NCBI RefSeq assembly: GCF_001428005.1
Contig: NZ_LMSB01000003.1
Span: forward strand, 1 to 64,000
Length of the DNA stretch: 64,000 nucleotides
Source: Arthrobacter sp. Soil736
Lineage (GTDB): Bacteria; Actinomycetota; Actinomycetes; Actinomycetales; Micrococcaceae
Direction of reading: 5' to 3'
Position numbers and translations under genes: made by a program. Positions 26,671 to 35,236 of this stretch are shown here, in pieces. Position 1 is the stretch's first letter; the number at the start of each line of letters is the position of its first letter. The notes under the pieces are model-generated. The model was not told where the DNA came from and searched no databases. It worked only from the letters and a program-made list of their open reading frames with translations.

Positions 26671-27549
26671 GTGAAAAACGCACTTCGACTCAACTCGTTC
26701 GGCGCCATGTTCGTGCGCATCGTGTTCGCCGCCGTCGCAGCGTTCCCCATCGTGTTCATGCTGGTGTCCTCGCTCAAGCCGGACCAGCAGATCTTCGGTG
26801 ACATGTCCTCCGTCGCGGCATTCCTGCCCATCGGCAACATCTCGCTGGACAACTACACGGCGGTGTTCGACCGCGTCCCGGCAGCCCGCTTCCTGATCAA
26901 CTCCATCGGGGTTTCCGCGGTGACCGTGGTGCTCGGCATCTTCGTCAACAGCCTGTGCGCCTTCGGCCTGTCCCGCATGGAGGTGCGCGGAAAGAAGGTG
27001 GTCTTCACCGCCATCCTGGCCACGCTGATTGTGCCGTTCCAGACGCTGGCCCTCCCCTTGGTGTGGTGGGTGAACCAGCTGCCGTACTTCGAACTCAACG
27101 GATTCAGCCTGGAGATTTCGAAGGGCTGGCTGGACACGTACCAGGTCCAGATCATCCCGTTCATTGCCAACGCGTTCTCCATCTACCTCTACCACCAGTA
27201 CTTCGAGTCCATCCCGAAGGAACTGGACGAGGCCGCCAGGATCGACGGCGCCGGCTGGTTCAAGATCTACCGCCAGGTGGTCATGCCGCTCGCCGGCCCT
27301 GCCACCGCCACCGTGGCAATCCTGACGTTCCTGCCCGCCTGGAATTCCTATCTCTGGCCGCTCATGGTGGTCCAGTCCGAGGAACTGCGCCCGGTGATGA
27401 TCGGCATCCAGTACTTCTTCCAGCTCAACGTCTCCTGGGGCGAAGTGATGGCCTACGCGTCCCTGATTACGGTGCCCGTGGTGATCCTGTTCGTCGCGTT
27501 CCAGCGTTCCTTCATCAACAGCATCGCCTCCAGCGGTGTCAAAGGCTGA
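26671..27549 (+). CDS. ABC sugar permease 2 (MalG-like)
   Basis: A 292-residue permease with GTG start at 26671, after GAGAGAAGG. Six helices and the EAA loop ELDEAARIDGAGWFKIYRQVVMPL identify the MalG-type partner of the permease before it. The QTLALPLVWWVNQLPYFELNG segment between helices is unusually aromatic for this class. It completes the membrane channel of the importer. Confidence 0.92.
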   Translation: MKNALRLNSFGAMFVRIVFAAVAAFPIVFMLVSSLKPDQQIFGDMSSVAAFLPIGNISLDNYTAVFDRVPAARFLINSIGVSAVTVVLGIFVNSLCAFGLSRMEVRGKKVVFTAILATLIVPFQTLALPLVWWVNQLPYFELNGFSLEISKGWLDTYQVQIIPFIANAFSIYLYHQYFESIPKELDEAARIDGAGWFKIYRQVVMPLAGPATATVAILTFLPAWNSYLWPLMVVQSEELRPVMIGIQYFFQLNVSWGEVMAYASLITVPVVILFVAFQRSFINSIASSGVKG

Positions 27550-27580
27550 TTCCGGCCTGTTCCTAGCGCGAAAGCTGACC

Positions 27581-29125
27581 ATGACTTCCCTGAACACCAC
27601 CGCCGAGCTCGACTGCCGGTACCGGCCCAAATGGCACTACGCCGCGGAACGCAACTGGCTGAACGACCCCAACGGCCTCGTGTACTCCAACGGCGTGTAC
27701 CACCTCTTCTACCAGCACAACCCGCAGGGGAGTGTCTGGGGCAACATGTCCTGGGGGCACGCCACCTCGGCGGACCTGCTGCACTGGGACGAACAGCCCG
27801 TCGCCATCCCGTGCGACGAGCAGGAGGCCATCTTCTCCGGTTCTGCCGTGGTGGATATCCACAACACCAGCGGCTTCGGTGCGGGGGGAGTGCCGCCGCT
27901 CGTGGCGATCTACACGAGTGCCTATTCGCCCGCCTCCCCGCTCGCTGGCCGGCAGGCGCAGTCCCTCGCCTACAGCACGGACGACGGCGCCACCTGGACG
28001 AAGTACGCGGGCAACCCGGTGCTGGACCGGGCGTCGGCGGACTTCCGTGACCCCAAGGTCTTTTGGTACGACGGAGAGGCCGGAGGCTACTGGGTGATGG
28101 TCGCCGTCGAGGCACTCAATCATGAGGTGGTCCTCTACAAGTCGGCGGACCTGAAGTCCTGGGAGTATCTGAGCACCTTCGGCCCGGCGAACGCCACCGA
28201 CGGCGTCTGGGAGTGCCCGGACCTGTTCGAACTGCCCGTGGACGGCGACGCCCGCAACACCCGGTGGGTGCTGGTGGTCAACCTGAGCCCCGGCGGAATC
28301 GCCGGCGGTTCCGGCGGACAGTACTTCATCGGAACGTTCGACGGCGTGGCGTTCCGTTCCGAAACCACAGTCACCGAAGGCCTGCAGGCCGACGGCGACC
28401 GCATGGCCGACTACGGCTGGCTGGACTGGGGCCGGGACTACTACGCGGCCGTGTCCTTCAGCAACGTCCCCGGCGGCCGCCGGCTCATGATCGGCTGGAT
28501 GAACAACTGGCAGTACGCCGCCGCCACGCCGTCGGACGGCTGGCGCAGCGCGATGTCCCTGGTGCGGGAGGTTCGGCTGGAAACCCGCGGCGGGCGTGCG
28601 GCGCTTGTCCAGGAGGCGGTGGACCCGCTGGAGGCCGCCGGCACGGAGCTGTTCGCACTCGGCAGGCAGGAACTGGCCGACGGCGTCACCTGGCTTCCGG
28701 CCGACGCCTCCGGGGACGTGCTGCGGATCGACGCCGAATTCCGGCCCGGCGCCGCCAGCAGGGTGGGCCTCGTGCTCCGGGCAGATCGGGAGGTTGGCGA
28801 GTCTGCCGGCGAGTCCGTCGGCGGACCGGAGCGCACCGTGCTGGCCTACGATTCGGTGTCGGGGGAGCTCAGCCTGGACCGGACGGCGTCAGGCAATGTC
28901 GGCTTCCACGAGGCCTTCTCGTCAGTCGAGCGGGTGGCGGTTCCGCTGGTTGACGGCCGGCTTCGGCTCCGGGTCTTCCTGGACCGCTGTTCGGTTGAGG
29001 TCTTCGCCCAGAACGGCCTGGCCACCATCACGGACCAGGTGTTCCCCGCCGGCTCAAGCACCGCCGTCGGCCTGCTGGCAGAAGGCGACGGCGGCACCCT
29101 GGTGAGCCTCACCGTCACCGGCTGA
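27581..29125 (+). CDS. Glycoside hydrolase family 32 (intracellular fructosidase/levanase-like)
   Basis: A 514-residue enzyme starting MTSLNTTAEL at ATG 27581, with GAAAG seven bases upstream; a GTG at 27536 lacks such a site. The catalytic triad of GH32 is present: nucleophile Asp29 in WLNDPNG, Asp157 in FRDPK and acid/base Glu211 in WECPDLF. The C-terminal beta-sandwich carries LRVFLDRCSVEVFAQNG. There is no signal peptide, so it cleaves imported beta-fructosides (sucrose, kestose, levan or inulin oligomers) in the cytosol. It is the last gene of the LacI cassette. Confidence 0.93.
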   Translation: MTSLNTTAELDCRYRPKWHYAAERNWLNDPNGLVYSNGVYHLFYQHNPQGSVWGNMSWGHATSADLLHWDEQPVAIPCDEQEAIFSGSAVVDIHNTSGFGAGGVPPLVAIYTSAYSPASPLAGRQAQSLAYSTDDGATWTKYAGNPVLDRASADFRDPKVFWYDGEAGGYWVMVAVEALNHEVVLYKSADLKSWEYLSTFGPANATDGVWECPDLFELPVDGDARNTRWVLVVNLSPGGIAGGSGGQYFIGTFDGVAFRSETTVTEGLQADGDRMADYGWLDWGRDYYAAVSFSNVPGGRRLMIGWMNNWQYAAATPSDGWRSAMSLVREVRLETRGGRAALVQEAVDPLEAAGTELFALGRQELADGVTWLPADASGDVLRIDAEFRPGAASRVGLVLRADREVGESAGESVGGPERTVLAYDSVSGELSLDRTASGNVGFHEAFSSVERVAVPLVDGRLRLRVFLDRCSVEVFAQNGLATITDQVFPAGSSTAVGLLAEGDGGTLVSLTVTG

Positions 29126-29148
29126 GTCAGCGGTTGCGTCGCCCGTCG

Positions 29149-29216
29149 CCGTTTCGACGGTTCCCTGCCAGCTCGACGCTTCGCACCATCGAGTGTGCAC
29201 GGAACCGTCGAAACGG
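29149..29216. repeat. Long inverted repeat (hairpin) after the GH32 gene
   Basis: CCGTTTCGACGGTTCC (29149-29164) pairs perfectly with 29201-29216, enclosing 36 bases that contain an inner CTCGA/TCGAG pair. It lies between the convergent GH32 and DUF4287 genes and may serve as a terminator for both, although it lacks a T run. Confidence 0.6.
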
Positions 29217-29255
29217 GCGCAAGGTCCGGTCGGCAGGCGGGATCGGCGGCGCTGG

Positions 29256-29849
29256 CTAGCTGTTTTGTTCCAGCGCTGTCTCCAGGAGGTCCAGGAGCTC
29301 CTGGTCCACCTGCTCCACGGCCGTGAGGCGCACCTTGCGGTCAAAGAAGTCCCCTGGCCCGACCTTGACCTCCTCGAGACGTCCCCCAATTGGCGCCTCG
29401 ATCCTAAGTGCCACGTCCACCGACGTCTTGTTCGCCCGCGTCACCTGGGCGAACTTGCGCCGGCTGCTGTGAAGTGACACGTAGCCTTTGCGCATCTGGA
29501 TCTGCACGCCCTGGTGGGCTGCGGCCCAGGCCAGGAGGGTGTTGGCTATGGGCCGCAGGTGCGGGTGGTCCCCGTACTGGCCATCGATGAGTTCGTCGGC
29601 GTCCCGCAGCATGAACTCCGGATAGCCGAACATCTCCCAGGACACGGCATATTGGGCGTAGCCGGTGATGCCGTGCTCGTCGCGCATCCAGGCGCGGAGC
29701 TCGGCGTCGCTCTTCAGCCCCTGGGCGTGTCCCTTCGCCGCCCACCAGCTGACATCATGCCCGGACTTCCGCAGCAGCAGCGCCTGGTTGCTGTCCACCA
29801 TGGTCTGCCACGTCTTTGCGGCAGACTTCAGGTCGTGTGTATGTGCCAT
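29256..29849 (-). CDS. DUF4287/DUF5655 domain protein
   Basis: A 197-residue soluble protein. The N-terminal half has the DUF4287 pattern (W...LLLRKSGHDVSWWAAKGHAQGLKSDAELRAWMRDEHGITGYAQ), and the C-terminal half resembles DUF5655 (KGYVSLHSSRRKFAQVTRANKTSVDVALRI). This two-domain form is common in actinobacteria but has no known function; DUF5655 resembles transport-like or nucleic-acid-related small domains. It is a single gene convergent with the GH32 gene. Confidence 0.8.
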   Translation of the reverse strand: MAHTHDLKSAAKTWQTMVDSNQALLLRKSGHDVSWWAAKGHAQGLKSDAELRAWMRDEHGITGYAQYAVSWEMFGYPEFMLRDADELIDGQYGDHPHLRPIANTLLAWAAAHQGVQIQMRKGYVSLHSSRRKFAQVTRANKTSVDVALRIEAPIGGRLEEVKVGPGDFFDRKVRLTAVEQVDQELLDLLETALEQNS

Positions 29850-29907
29850 GCTCCGATGGTAGAGCCGGCGCCTGTTGCCAGACGCCGGCGGCCAGGATTG
29901 CTGGCTG

Positions 29908-30429
29908 CTACTTGATCATCGTGCCGTCGGGCGCCACCAGGTACCAGACGTTGCCCACGCCCTGGCCGGTGACGTCACCCGGGGCCTTGTCCTTCTCCCA
30001 CAGGTAGACCGGCATGCCATCGACGGTCACCTGCTTCTTGCCGTCGGCCGTGGTGATGGTTCCAACCTTGCCGGTCACGCCCTCAACCTTCGGGGTGTCG
30101 TTGGTGGTGATCACCGGCGGCCAGGCCACGAGGCAGTCACCGATGCAGTTGCTCTTTCCGGAATCCTTTACGTCCTTGGTGAAGTAGTAGACACTCATGC
30201 CCTTGCCGTCAACCACAATGTTGCCTGCGCTGGAGGATGCCGTCTTAAGGTCCACCACGGCTGTTTCGGTGGCGGTTGCCATGGCCGACTCGCTGGCAGT
30301 GGTGGCGGGTGATGCGGTTGTGGTCGCCGGGGCGGCCGTGGTGGGCGTTGTGCCGGATCCGCCGCCACAGGCGGTCAGCGAGGCGGCAAGGGCCAGAACT
30401 GCGAGGCCAACGCTCAGTTGCTTGTTCAT
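29908..30429 (-). CDS. Secreted-repeat lipoprotein (PF03640-type)
   Basis: A 173-residue lipoprotein with signal peptide and lipobox (ASLTAC, Cys21), then a Thr/Ala/Ser-rich linker (about residues 24-60). Two repeats of the family follow, each with a 'VYYFTKDVKDSGKSNCIGDC' or 'VYLWEKDKAPGD' strand and WPP. Cysteines in SNCIGDC suggest a redox or metal role; the family function is unknown. The gene diverges from the ECF sigma gene, and its promoter matches the sigma gene's own promoter, so it is a probable regulon member. Confidence 0.85.
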   Translation of the reverse strand: MNKQLSVGLAVLALAASLTACGGGSGTTPTTAAPATTTASPATTASESAMATATETAVVDLKTASSSAGNIVVDGKGMSVYYFTKDVKDSGKSNCIGDCLVAWPPVITTNDTPKVEGVTGKVGTITTADGKKQVTVDGMPVYLWEKDKAPGDVTGQGVGNVWYLVAPDGTMIK

Positions 30430-30480
30430 GTGCTGCTCCTTGGCTCAGGCCGGCAGACTGGGAACCGGCGCTATTTTGAA

Positions 30481-30507
30481 TGACGCACAAAGGTGAAGAA
30501 TGGTTCA
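30481..30507 (-). promoter_or_regulatory. ECF (SigL-type) promoter of the lipoprotein gene
   Basis: On the minus strand TGAACC (30507-30502), exactly 16 bases, then CGTCA (30485-30481). The lipoprotein ATG is 52 bases further on. The pattern matches the mycobacterial SigL promoter consensus (TGAACC, 16-17 bases, CGT..C) and the promoter 23 bases away on the other strand. Confidence 0.7.
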
Positions 30508-30529
30508 AAGGATCTGCGACCGGCGGAAA

Positions 30530-30557
30530 TGAACTTTTCAGCGGCCGCCGACGTCGT
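30530..30557 (+). promoter_or_regulatory. ECF (SigL-type) promoter of the sigma gene
   Basis: TGAACT (30530-30535), exactly 16 bases, then CGTCGT (30552-30557), about 60 bases before the sigma ATG at 30619. It has the same elements and spacing as the divergent lipoprotein promoter, implying autoregulation. Confidence 0.65.
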
Positions 30558-30618
30558 AATTGCCAGGAAAGCCGGTTCGCGCGGACCGGCTTCATCGTGT
30601 CGCTGCAGGAGGTCGCAC

Positions 30619-31119
30619 ATGCCACTGGATGAGGACGTGGTTGCCGCGATCTACCGTGAGCACGGAACGGCCCTGCGCCGGTTCGTGCTCAGCGCCTCCC
30701 GTGACCCGCACCTGGCTGATGACATTGTGCAGGAAACAGTTCTGCGCGTCTGGCAGCAGGCGCCCAAGATCACGGGCAGCATGCGCAGCTACCTGTTCCG
30801 GACGGCCCGGAACGTCATGATCGACAACTACCGGAAATCCCAGCGCAGGCCGCAGGAAGCGGATGACCGTGACCTGGCGGACCCGGCGGAGGTCACCGGT
30901 CGGGTCGACGAGCTGCTGAACAGGGTGCTGATGGAGGAGGCACTGCTCCGGCTGAGCGCGGAACACCGCGATGTGCTGGTGGCGCTGCACTACCGGCGTT
31001 TCACGGTGAGCGAGGCCGCGGTCCAGCTGAACATTCCAAGCGGCACGGTCAAATCCAGGGCCTTCTACGCGGTGAAGGCCCTGCGGACAATTCTTGATGA
31101 AATGGGTGTGGAACGGTGA
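30619..31119 (+). CDS. sigL: SigL-like ECF sigma factor
   Basis: A 166-residue sigma-70 factor with only regions 2 and 4. Region 2 has LADDIVQETVLRVWQ and YLFRTARNVMIDNYRKSQR; region 4 has LSAEHRDVLVALHYRRFTVSEAAVQLNIPSGTVKSRAFYAVKALR. The sequence resembles mycobacterial SigL over its length. The ATG at 30619 has a strong AGGAGG (30607-30612). Its stop overlaps the GTG of the anti-sigma gene (GTGA). It should direct polymerase to the two TGAAC-N16-CGTC promoters upstream. Confidence 0.88.
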   Translation: MPLDEDVVAAIYREHGTALRRFVLSASRDPHLADDIVQETVLRVWQQAPKITGSMRSYLFRTARNVMIDNYRKSQRRPQEADDRDLADPAEVTGRVDELLNRVLMEEALLRLSAEHRDVLVALHYRRFTVSEAAVQLNIPSGTVKSRAFYAVKALRTILDEMGVER

Positions 31120-31802
31120 ACGGCAAGGAACTCCATGAGCTGCTGGGGGCATACCTGCTGGGAGGGCTGGATGACGCAGACAAGACGCGCTTCGAGGACC
31201 ATCTCCAGCTATGCGGCATGTGCCGCAGTGAACTAGAGGATTTGAAAAGCCTTCCCGGTCTGCTGGCTGCCGTGCCGGTGCCCGACGCCGTGGCGCTCGC
31301 CGTCCCGGCGTACCGGGGACCCGGCTCGGGCCCCGGTACAGGGGAGCCGGCGGCCAGCGTTCCGCAGCCCGTCTTCGACGAACTGGCCGCCCGCCGTCGG
31401 AATTCCCGACGGCGGTTGGCCGCCCTGATCGGAGGGGTCGCCGCCGCCTGCCTTGCCCTGGGCTTCGCGGCCGCGCCGCTTCTGGACCCGGCGAAGAAAC
31501 TGGACGCGAGCTATTCGGTGCAGTCGGACACCGGCATCCAGGTCACCGTGGGCATGGTCAAAAAGACGTGGGGCACTGAACTGGACGTGGACGGACGGAG
31601 CCTGCCCCAGGACGGAAAGCTGTCGCTCTGGGTGAAGGACCGCGCAGGGGCCGAGGACCGCGCCTGCGCCTGGATGGCGACGCCCAGCGGACGGGTGAAA
31701 GTCACCAGCGCCACGCCGGTTCAGTACACGAGCATCGCCAGCGTTGAGCTGCGGAACGACCGGCAGCAGACGATAGCAGTGGTGGCAGTGCCGGGTGGCT
31801 GA
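31116..31802 (+). CDS. rslA: Zinc-finger anti-sigma factor (RslA-like)
   Basis: A 228-residue membrane protein. The N-terminal anti-sigma domain holds the ZAS/zf-HC2 motif HLQLCGMC (H-x3-C-x2-C), after LGAYLLGGLDDADK. A single helix (about residues 105-125, LAALIGGVAAACLALGFAAAPLL) leads to an external domain of the RskA C-terminal type (TELDVDGRSLPQDGKLSLW, VASVELRND). The zinc-binding cysteines suggest redox release of the sigma factor, as reported for RslA. It is translationally coupled to sigL. Confidence 0.88.
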   Translation: MNGKELHELLGAYLLGGLDDADKTRFEDHLQLCGMCRSELEDLKSLPGLLAAVPVPDAVALAVPAYRGPGSGPGTGEPAASVPQPVFDELAARRRNSRRRLAALIGGVAAACLALGFAAAPLLDPAKKLDASYSVQSDTGIQVTVGMVKKTWGTELDVDGRSLPQDGKLSLWVKDRAGAEDRACAWMATPSGRVKVTSATPVQYTSIASVELRNDRQQTIAVVAVPGG

Positions 31803-31859
31803 GCGGTCCGCCGAGCCGCGGCGGTAGTGGCCCGGGTGCCAGGCGGGGCGCAGGCCCGG

Positions 31860-32732
31860 CTACATCCGGGCGAGCTTCGCGCGCACCACCATGTACACGC
31901 CGTAGCAGATGAGTCCCGCGCCGACGGCGGCCAGGACATAGATCCCGAACGGCTGCTCACGCAGTGCCTTGAGCCCGCCGTCGAGTCCCGTCGATTGCTC
32001 CGGATGCGCCGTGACGGCCGCGATGACCACCAGCAGGCCCGTCACGAAGAGGGCAACGCCCTTGGCCGCATACCCGGCGACGCCCAGCCCCGTCACAGCC
32101 TGCCGTGCGGTGGGTGAGGCCGGCATGTTGATGTGCTTTTCGAAGGACTTCCTGAACCCGCGGACCGCGTAGAAGATCCCGGTGATGGCCACGGCCGCGC
32201 CGATCAGCACCAGGAGCAGGACGCCGCCCGGCGCCTTCAGGAGGGTGACGGTCATGTCGGTGGCGGATTCCCTGTTGTCCTGGCCGGCCCCGCGCGCGAA
32301 CGCTGCCAGCGTGAAGGCGAGTGCGGCATAAACGGCGGCCTGCGCCGCGGCCTTGAGCTTCTTGGCCGCCTTGTCCTTCGACGGCAGGTGCTCGAAGTCG
32401 AAAATGGCGTCACTGGCCTGCCACAGGGCCAGGGCCAGGCACGCCGCGAAGCTGCCCCACAGAAGCACGGGCCCCGCAGGCTGGCTGGCCAGCTGCCCGA
32501 CGGCGCCGCTGACGTCCGCCCGGCCGCCCTTTCCGGTGGCGAGCCCGAGGGCGACGGTCCCGACCAGAAAATGCAGCACGCCGCTCACGGCAAATCCCGC
32601 TCTGGCCACTATCTCGAGCGCGGGCGAATTTGTGGCGTCCTCGGCCTTGTCCGCTGCGCTTCTCAGTTCCCGTTTGATGATCGTTCCTTCGCGCCGGCAC
32701 GGTCGTGCATCTCCCGCGGCTTCCCGCCACAC
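31860..32732 (-). CDS. DUF1206 membrane protein
   Basis: A 290-residue protein with six predicted helices arranged as three similar pairs (FAVSGVLHFLVGTVALGL, AVYAALAFTLAAFARG, GYAAKGVALFVTGLLVV), typical of DUF1206. The function of the family is unknown. No ATG lies near the expected N-terminus: the longest frame begins with GTG 32732, and an unusual ATC following GAAGGA is the only site with good spacing, so the start is uncertain. It is convergent with the anti-sigma gene. Confidence 0.82.
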   Translation of the reverse strand: MWREAAGDARPCRREGTIIKRELRSAADKAEDATNSPALEIVARAGFAVSGVLHFLVGTVALGLATGKGGRADVSGAVGQLASQPAGPVLLWGSFAACLALALWQASDAIFDFEHLPSKDKAAKKLKAAAQAAVYAALAFTLAAFARGAGQDNRESATDMTVTLLKAPGGVLLLVLIGAAVAITGIFYAVRGFRKSFEKHINMPASPTARQAVTGLGVAGYAAKGVALFVTGLLVVIAAVTAHPEQSTGLDGGLKALREQPFGIYVLAAVGAGLICYGVYMVVRAKLARM

Positions 32733-32773
32733 GCTTATCGTGCCACGGGTCAGGGCTCCGGAACAGACGTCAG

Positions 32774-32806
32774 AGCCGGGCCATGGACCGGGCTGCCGGC
32801 CCGGCT
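32774..32806 (-). terminator. Hairpin at the end of trmB
   Basis: AGCCGGGCC (32774-32782) pairs with 32798-32806, a 9-base GC stem overlapping the trmB stop codon. A terminator or mRNA 3'-end stem is likely. Confidence 0.45.
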
Positions 32807-33737
32807 ACAGCCGGCGGTAGCAGAGGTCGAAGATCAACCGTCCGGCCTCGTGCGCCTTGTTCTCGAAGCTGGTGCGGATGCGGCCCTCGAACCGCGGCGC
32901 CCAGCCGCCGGTTTCGTCGATGCCCTCGTTGGGGCCGGTGTGCTCCGTGCTCACCGGGGCCCGGCCTTCCTTCACCGGTGCACCGCCGACGAGCGACTCG
33001 ACGCCGCTCTGCCAGACGTGGGTGAGGGGGCTCTCCGGACCGCTGCGCTCGCCGTCGTGCAGGTTCTCAAAGTCCGCCGAGCCGGCGAGGACGTCGCGCA
33101 CGTGCACGGCATAGTTGGACCAGTCCGTGGCGATCCGCCAGAGGCCGCCCGGCTTGATCGCCCTGGCGGCGAGTTCGGCGAACTCGGGCTGGATGAGCCG
33201 GCGCTTGTGGTGCCGGGACTTGTGCCAGGGGTCGGGGAAGAAGATCCACAGTTCGCTGACCGATCCCGGTGGCAGCATGGTGGCCAGGACCTCCGGGGCG
33301 TTGGCCTCCACGACCCGGACGTTGGTGAGTCCGCGGCTGTTGATCTTGATCATGGTGTTGGCAAGCCCGGGCGTGTAGACCTCCACGGCGAGGAAGTCCT
33401 TGTCCGGGTTCTGCTCGGCGGCGTGGCAGATGGCGTCGCCCAGGCCCGAGCCGACCTCGACGATCAGCGGCGCCGTGCGGCCGAACTCGGCTTCGGCGTC
33501 GAACGTGTAGTCCGGGTGCACGGATGTGTTCGCAACGTGCCGCGGAACGTCCACGGCCCAGCGGTCCGAGTGTGCTTCCCAGGCCGCCTGGCGGCGCCCC
33601 TGGAGCCGGGTTCCGCGGCGCACAAAGCTGACCGGCCGCCCGCCGTACGTGCCGAAGGAGGCCTGGCTGCCGGGGGTGACGGGCCGGGGCTGGTTCGGGT
33701 TTGCGGGCTGCTGGGGGGATTCCGGAGATTCACTCAT
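32805..33737 (-). CDS. trmB: tRNA (guanine-N7-)-methyltransferase
   Basis: A 310-residue SAM-dependent enzyme that methylates G46 of tRNA. Signatures are VEVGSGLGDAICHAA (SAM loop), FLAVEVYTPGLANTMIKI, LWIFFPDPWHKSRHHKRRLIQPEF and WRIATDWSNYA. Start ATG 33737 (MSESPES) follows CTGGAGGGG. It has an actinobacterial-type extended N-terminus (about 70 residues) and a C-terminal insert (GAPVKEGRAPVSTEHTG). It is a single housekeeping gene on the minus strand. Confidence 0.95.
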   Translation of the reverse strand: MSESPESPQQPANPNQPRPVTPGSQASFGTYGGRPVSFVRRGTRLQGRRQAAWEAHSDRWAVDVPRHVANTSVHPDYTFDAEAEFGRTAPLIVEVGSGLGDAICHAAEQNPDKDFLAVEVYTPGLANTMIKINSRGLTNVRVVEANAPEVLATMLPPGSVSELWIFFPDPWHKSRHHKRRLIQPEFAELAARAIKPGGLWRIATDWSNYAVHVRDVLAGSADFENLHDGERSGPESPLTHVWQSGVESLVGGAPVKEGRAPVSTEHTGPNEGIDETGGWAPRFEGRIRTSFENKAHEAGRLIFDLCYRRL

Positions 33738-33918
33738 CCCCTCCAGAATACCGGGGCGGGCGCGGTCCAATGCCGGTGGTTCCCTGCCTAAACCGGCAGG
33801 CGTAAAGTGTTGCTATCCCAGAGGCCGGCCGCTCACCGGCTGCACGCTGATGGCCGTTCGTCCCAGGGAACAGCAGGCCGGCCGGCCACTCCATATCACC
33901 GGGCCTTCAGGAAACGCC

Positions 33919-35166
33919 ATGGAATCATCGACACCCGAGCCAGGGACAAAGACCAATTCCGGGACCATCGCGATCCTGGGGGCAGGTCCGTCCGGGCTGG
34001 TGCTCGCGATTGCGCTCGCCCGCCGCGGACTCAGCTCAACAGTTTTCGAGCGGGACGTCCATCCTGACGCCGCCCCGCGCTTCAACCCGGACCGTTCCTA
34101 CACGATCGACATCTCCGGGCACGGGCTGAAGGCACTTCGGCACATTGATGCCTGCTCCGAGTTCGACGACAGAATGATCCGGTTCAAGGGGCTCAAGATC
34201 CCCGGCAGGGGAACGGAGGAATGGACGCTCCCCGGATGGACCGGATCGCGGGGCGACATCCTCCGCGCCCTCATGTCAGTCCTGGCAAAGTACGGCGACC
34301 TCGTGACCACGGAGTTCGAAACCCGAGTGGAAAGCGCGGACACGCCATCCGGGTCCCTTACGGTCGCACCTAAATCCGGGCCCGTGATGACCAGAACGTA
34401 TGACCTCATCGTCGGCGCGGACGGGGCCGGCTCCACAATCCGCGCGGCCCTCCAGGACCAGATCCCCGGATTCACCGTCACCGCCAAATCCTTCCCCAAC
34501 TACTGCACCATGATCGAACTCGACAAGGTTGGAGACCGGTTGGACAAGAACTACCTGCACGGGCTGTCGACGCGCCCCTTCTGCGTTGCCGGCGCCATCA
34601 AGGGCGACGAGGGATCCTTGTCCGCCAAGTGGTTCTGCGCCATAGGGACGAAGAAACACATCGAATTCTCGTCCACTGATGAGGCCCGGCGCTTCCTGCA
34701 GGAACGCTGCCCGCGTGTTCTCGAATTCACCGGCGACGGACAGGTCGAGGCCTACGCGAAGCGAACGTGCTATCACATTGGACGCAGCCTGAACTGCTCC
34801 CAGTTCCACGGCGGCAAAGCCGTGCTGATCGGTGACGCGGCGGCCCCGTACCCGCCGATCGGGCAGGGAGTCAACGGCGCTATGGAGTCGGCCATGACAC
34901 TCGATCAGTGCATCAGCGCCGAGGGGAACATGCCGGACCAGCTGCGTATCGCGGCGGCAAGATACACCGCCGTATGGAAACCCGAAGCGGACGCGGTGTC
35001 GTGGATCAGTGAGCGGAGCCTGTTTGAAAACCGTTTCCACACGGTCCGTGCCCTGGCGACGTCGATGCTGGGTCTGAGCATCTTCGCCCAGGCCAAGAGC
35101 GCGGACATTCCCTACTCGGAGGTCAGGCGCAAGGCCGAGCGGCTCTGGCCGCTCTGGGCGCGGTGA
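33919..35166 (+). CDS. FAD-dependent aromatic-type monooxygenase
   Basis: A 415-residue flavoprotein. Start ATG 33919 (MESSTPEPG) lies about eight bases after an AGGAAA. FAD-binding motifs are GAGPSG (with IAILGAG...LARRGLSSTVFER), the DG motif DLIVGADGAGS and the GD motif VLIGDAAAPYPPIGQGVNGAMES. That layout is the group A (PHBH/kynurenine 3-monooxygenase) hydroxylase fold using NAD(P)H. The unusual His-less GDAA-APYPP resembles KMO-like enzymes. Substrate is not evident; neighbours (trmB, a CynX-like MFS) do not help. Confidence 0.85.
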   Translation: MESSTPEPGTKTNSGTIAILGAGPSGLVLAIALARRGLSSTVFERDVHPDAAPRFNPDRSYTIDISGHGLKALRHIDACSEFDDRMIRFKGLKIPGRGTEEWTLPGWTGSRGDILRALMSVLAKYGDLVTTEFETRVESADTPSGSLTVAPKSGPVMTRTYDLIVGADGAGSTIRAALQDQIPGFTVTAKSFPNYCTMIELDKVGDRLDKNYLHGLSTRPFCVAGAIKGDEGSLSAKWFCAIGTKKHIEFSSTDEARRFLQERCPRVLEFTGDGQVEAYAKRTCYHIGRSLNCSQFHGGKAVLIGDAAAPYPPIGQGVNGAMESAMTLDQCISAEGNMPDQLRIAAARYTAVWKPEADAVSWISERSLFENRFHTVRALATSMLGLSIFAQAKSADIPYSEVRRKAERLWPLWAR

Positions 35167-35236
35167 CGCGTCGCGCAGGGGAGGGCCGAAGGCCGGCTGC
35201 CCGGGGGCGGCGCGGCGTCCTGCCAGAATAGGCACT

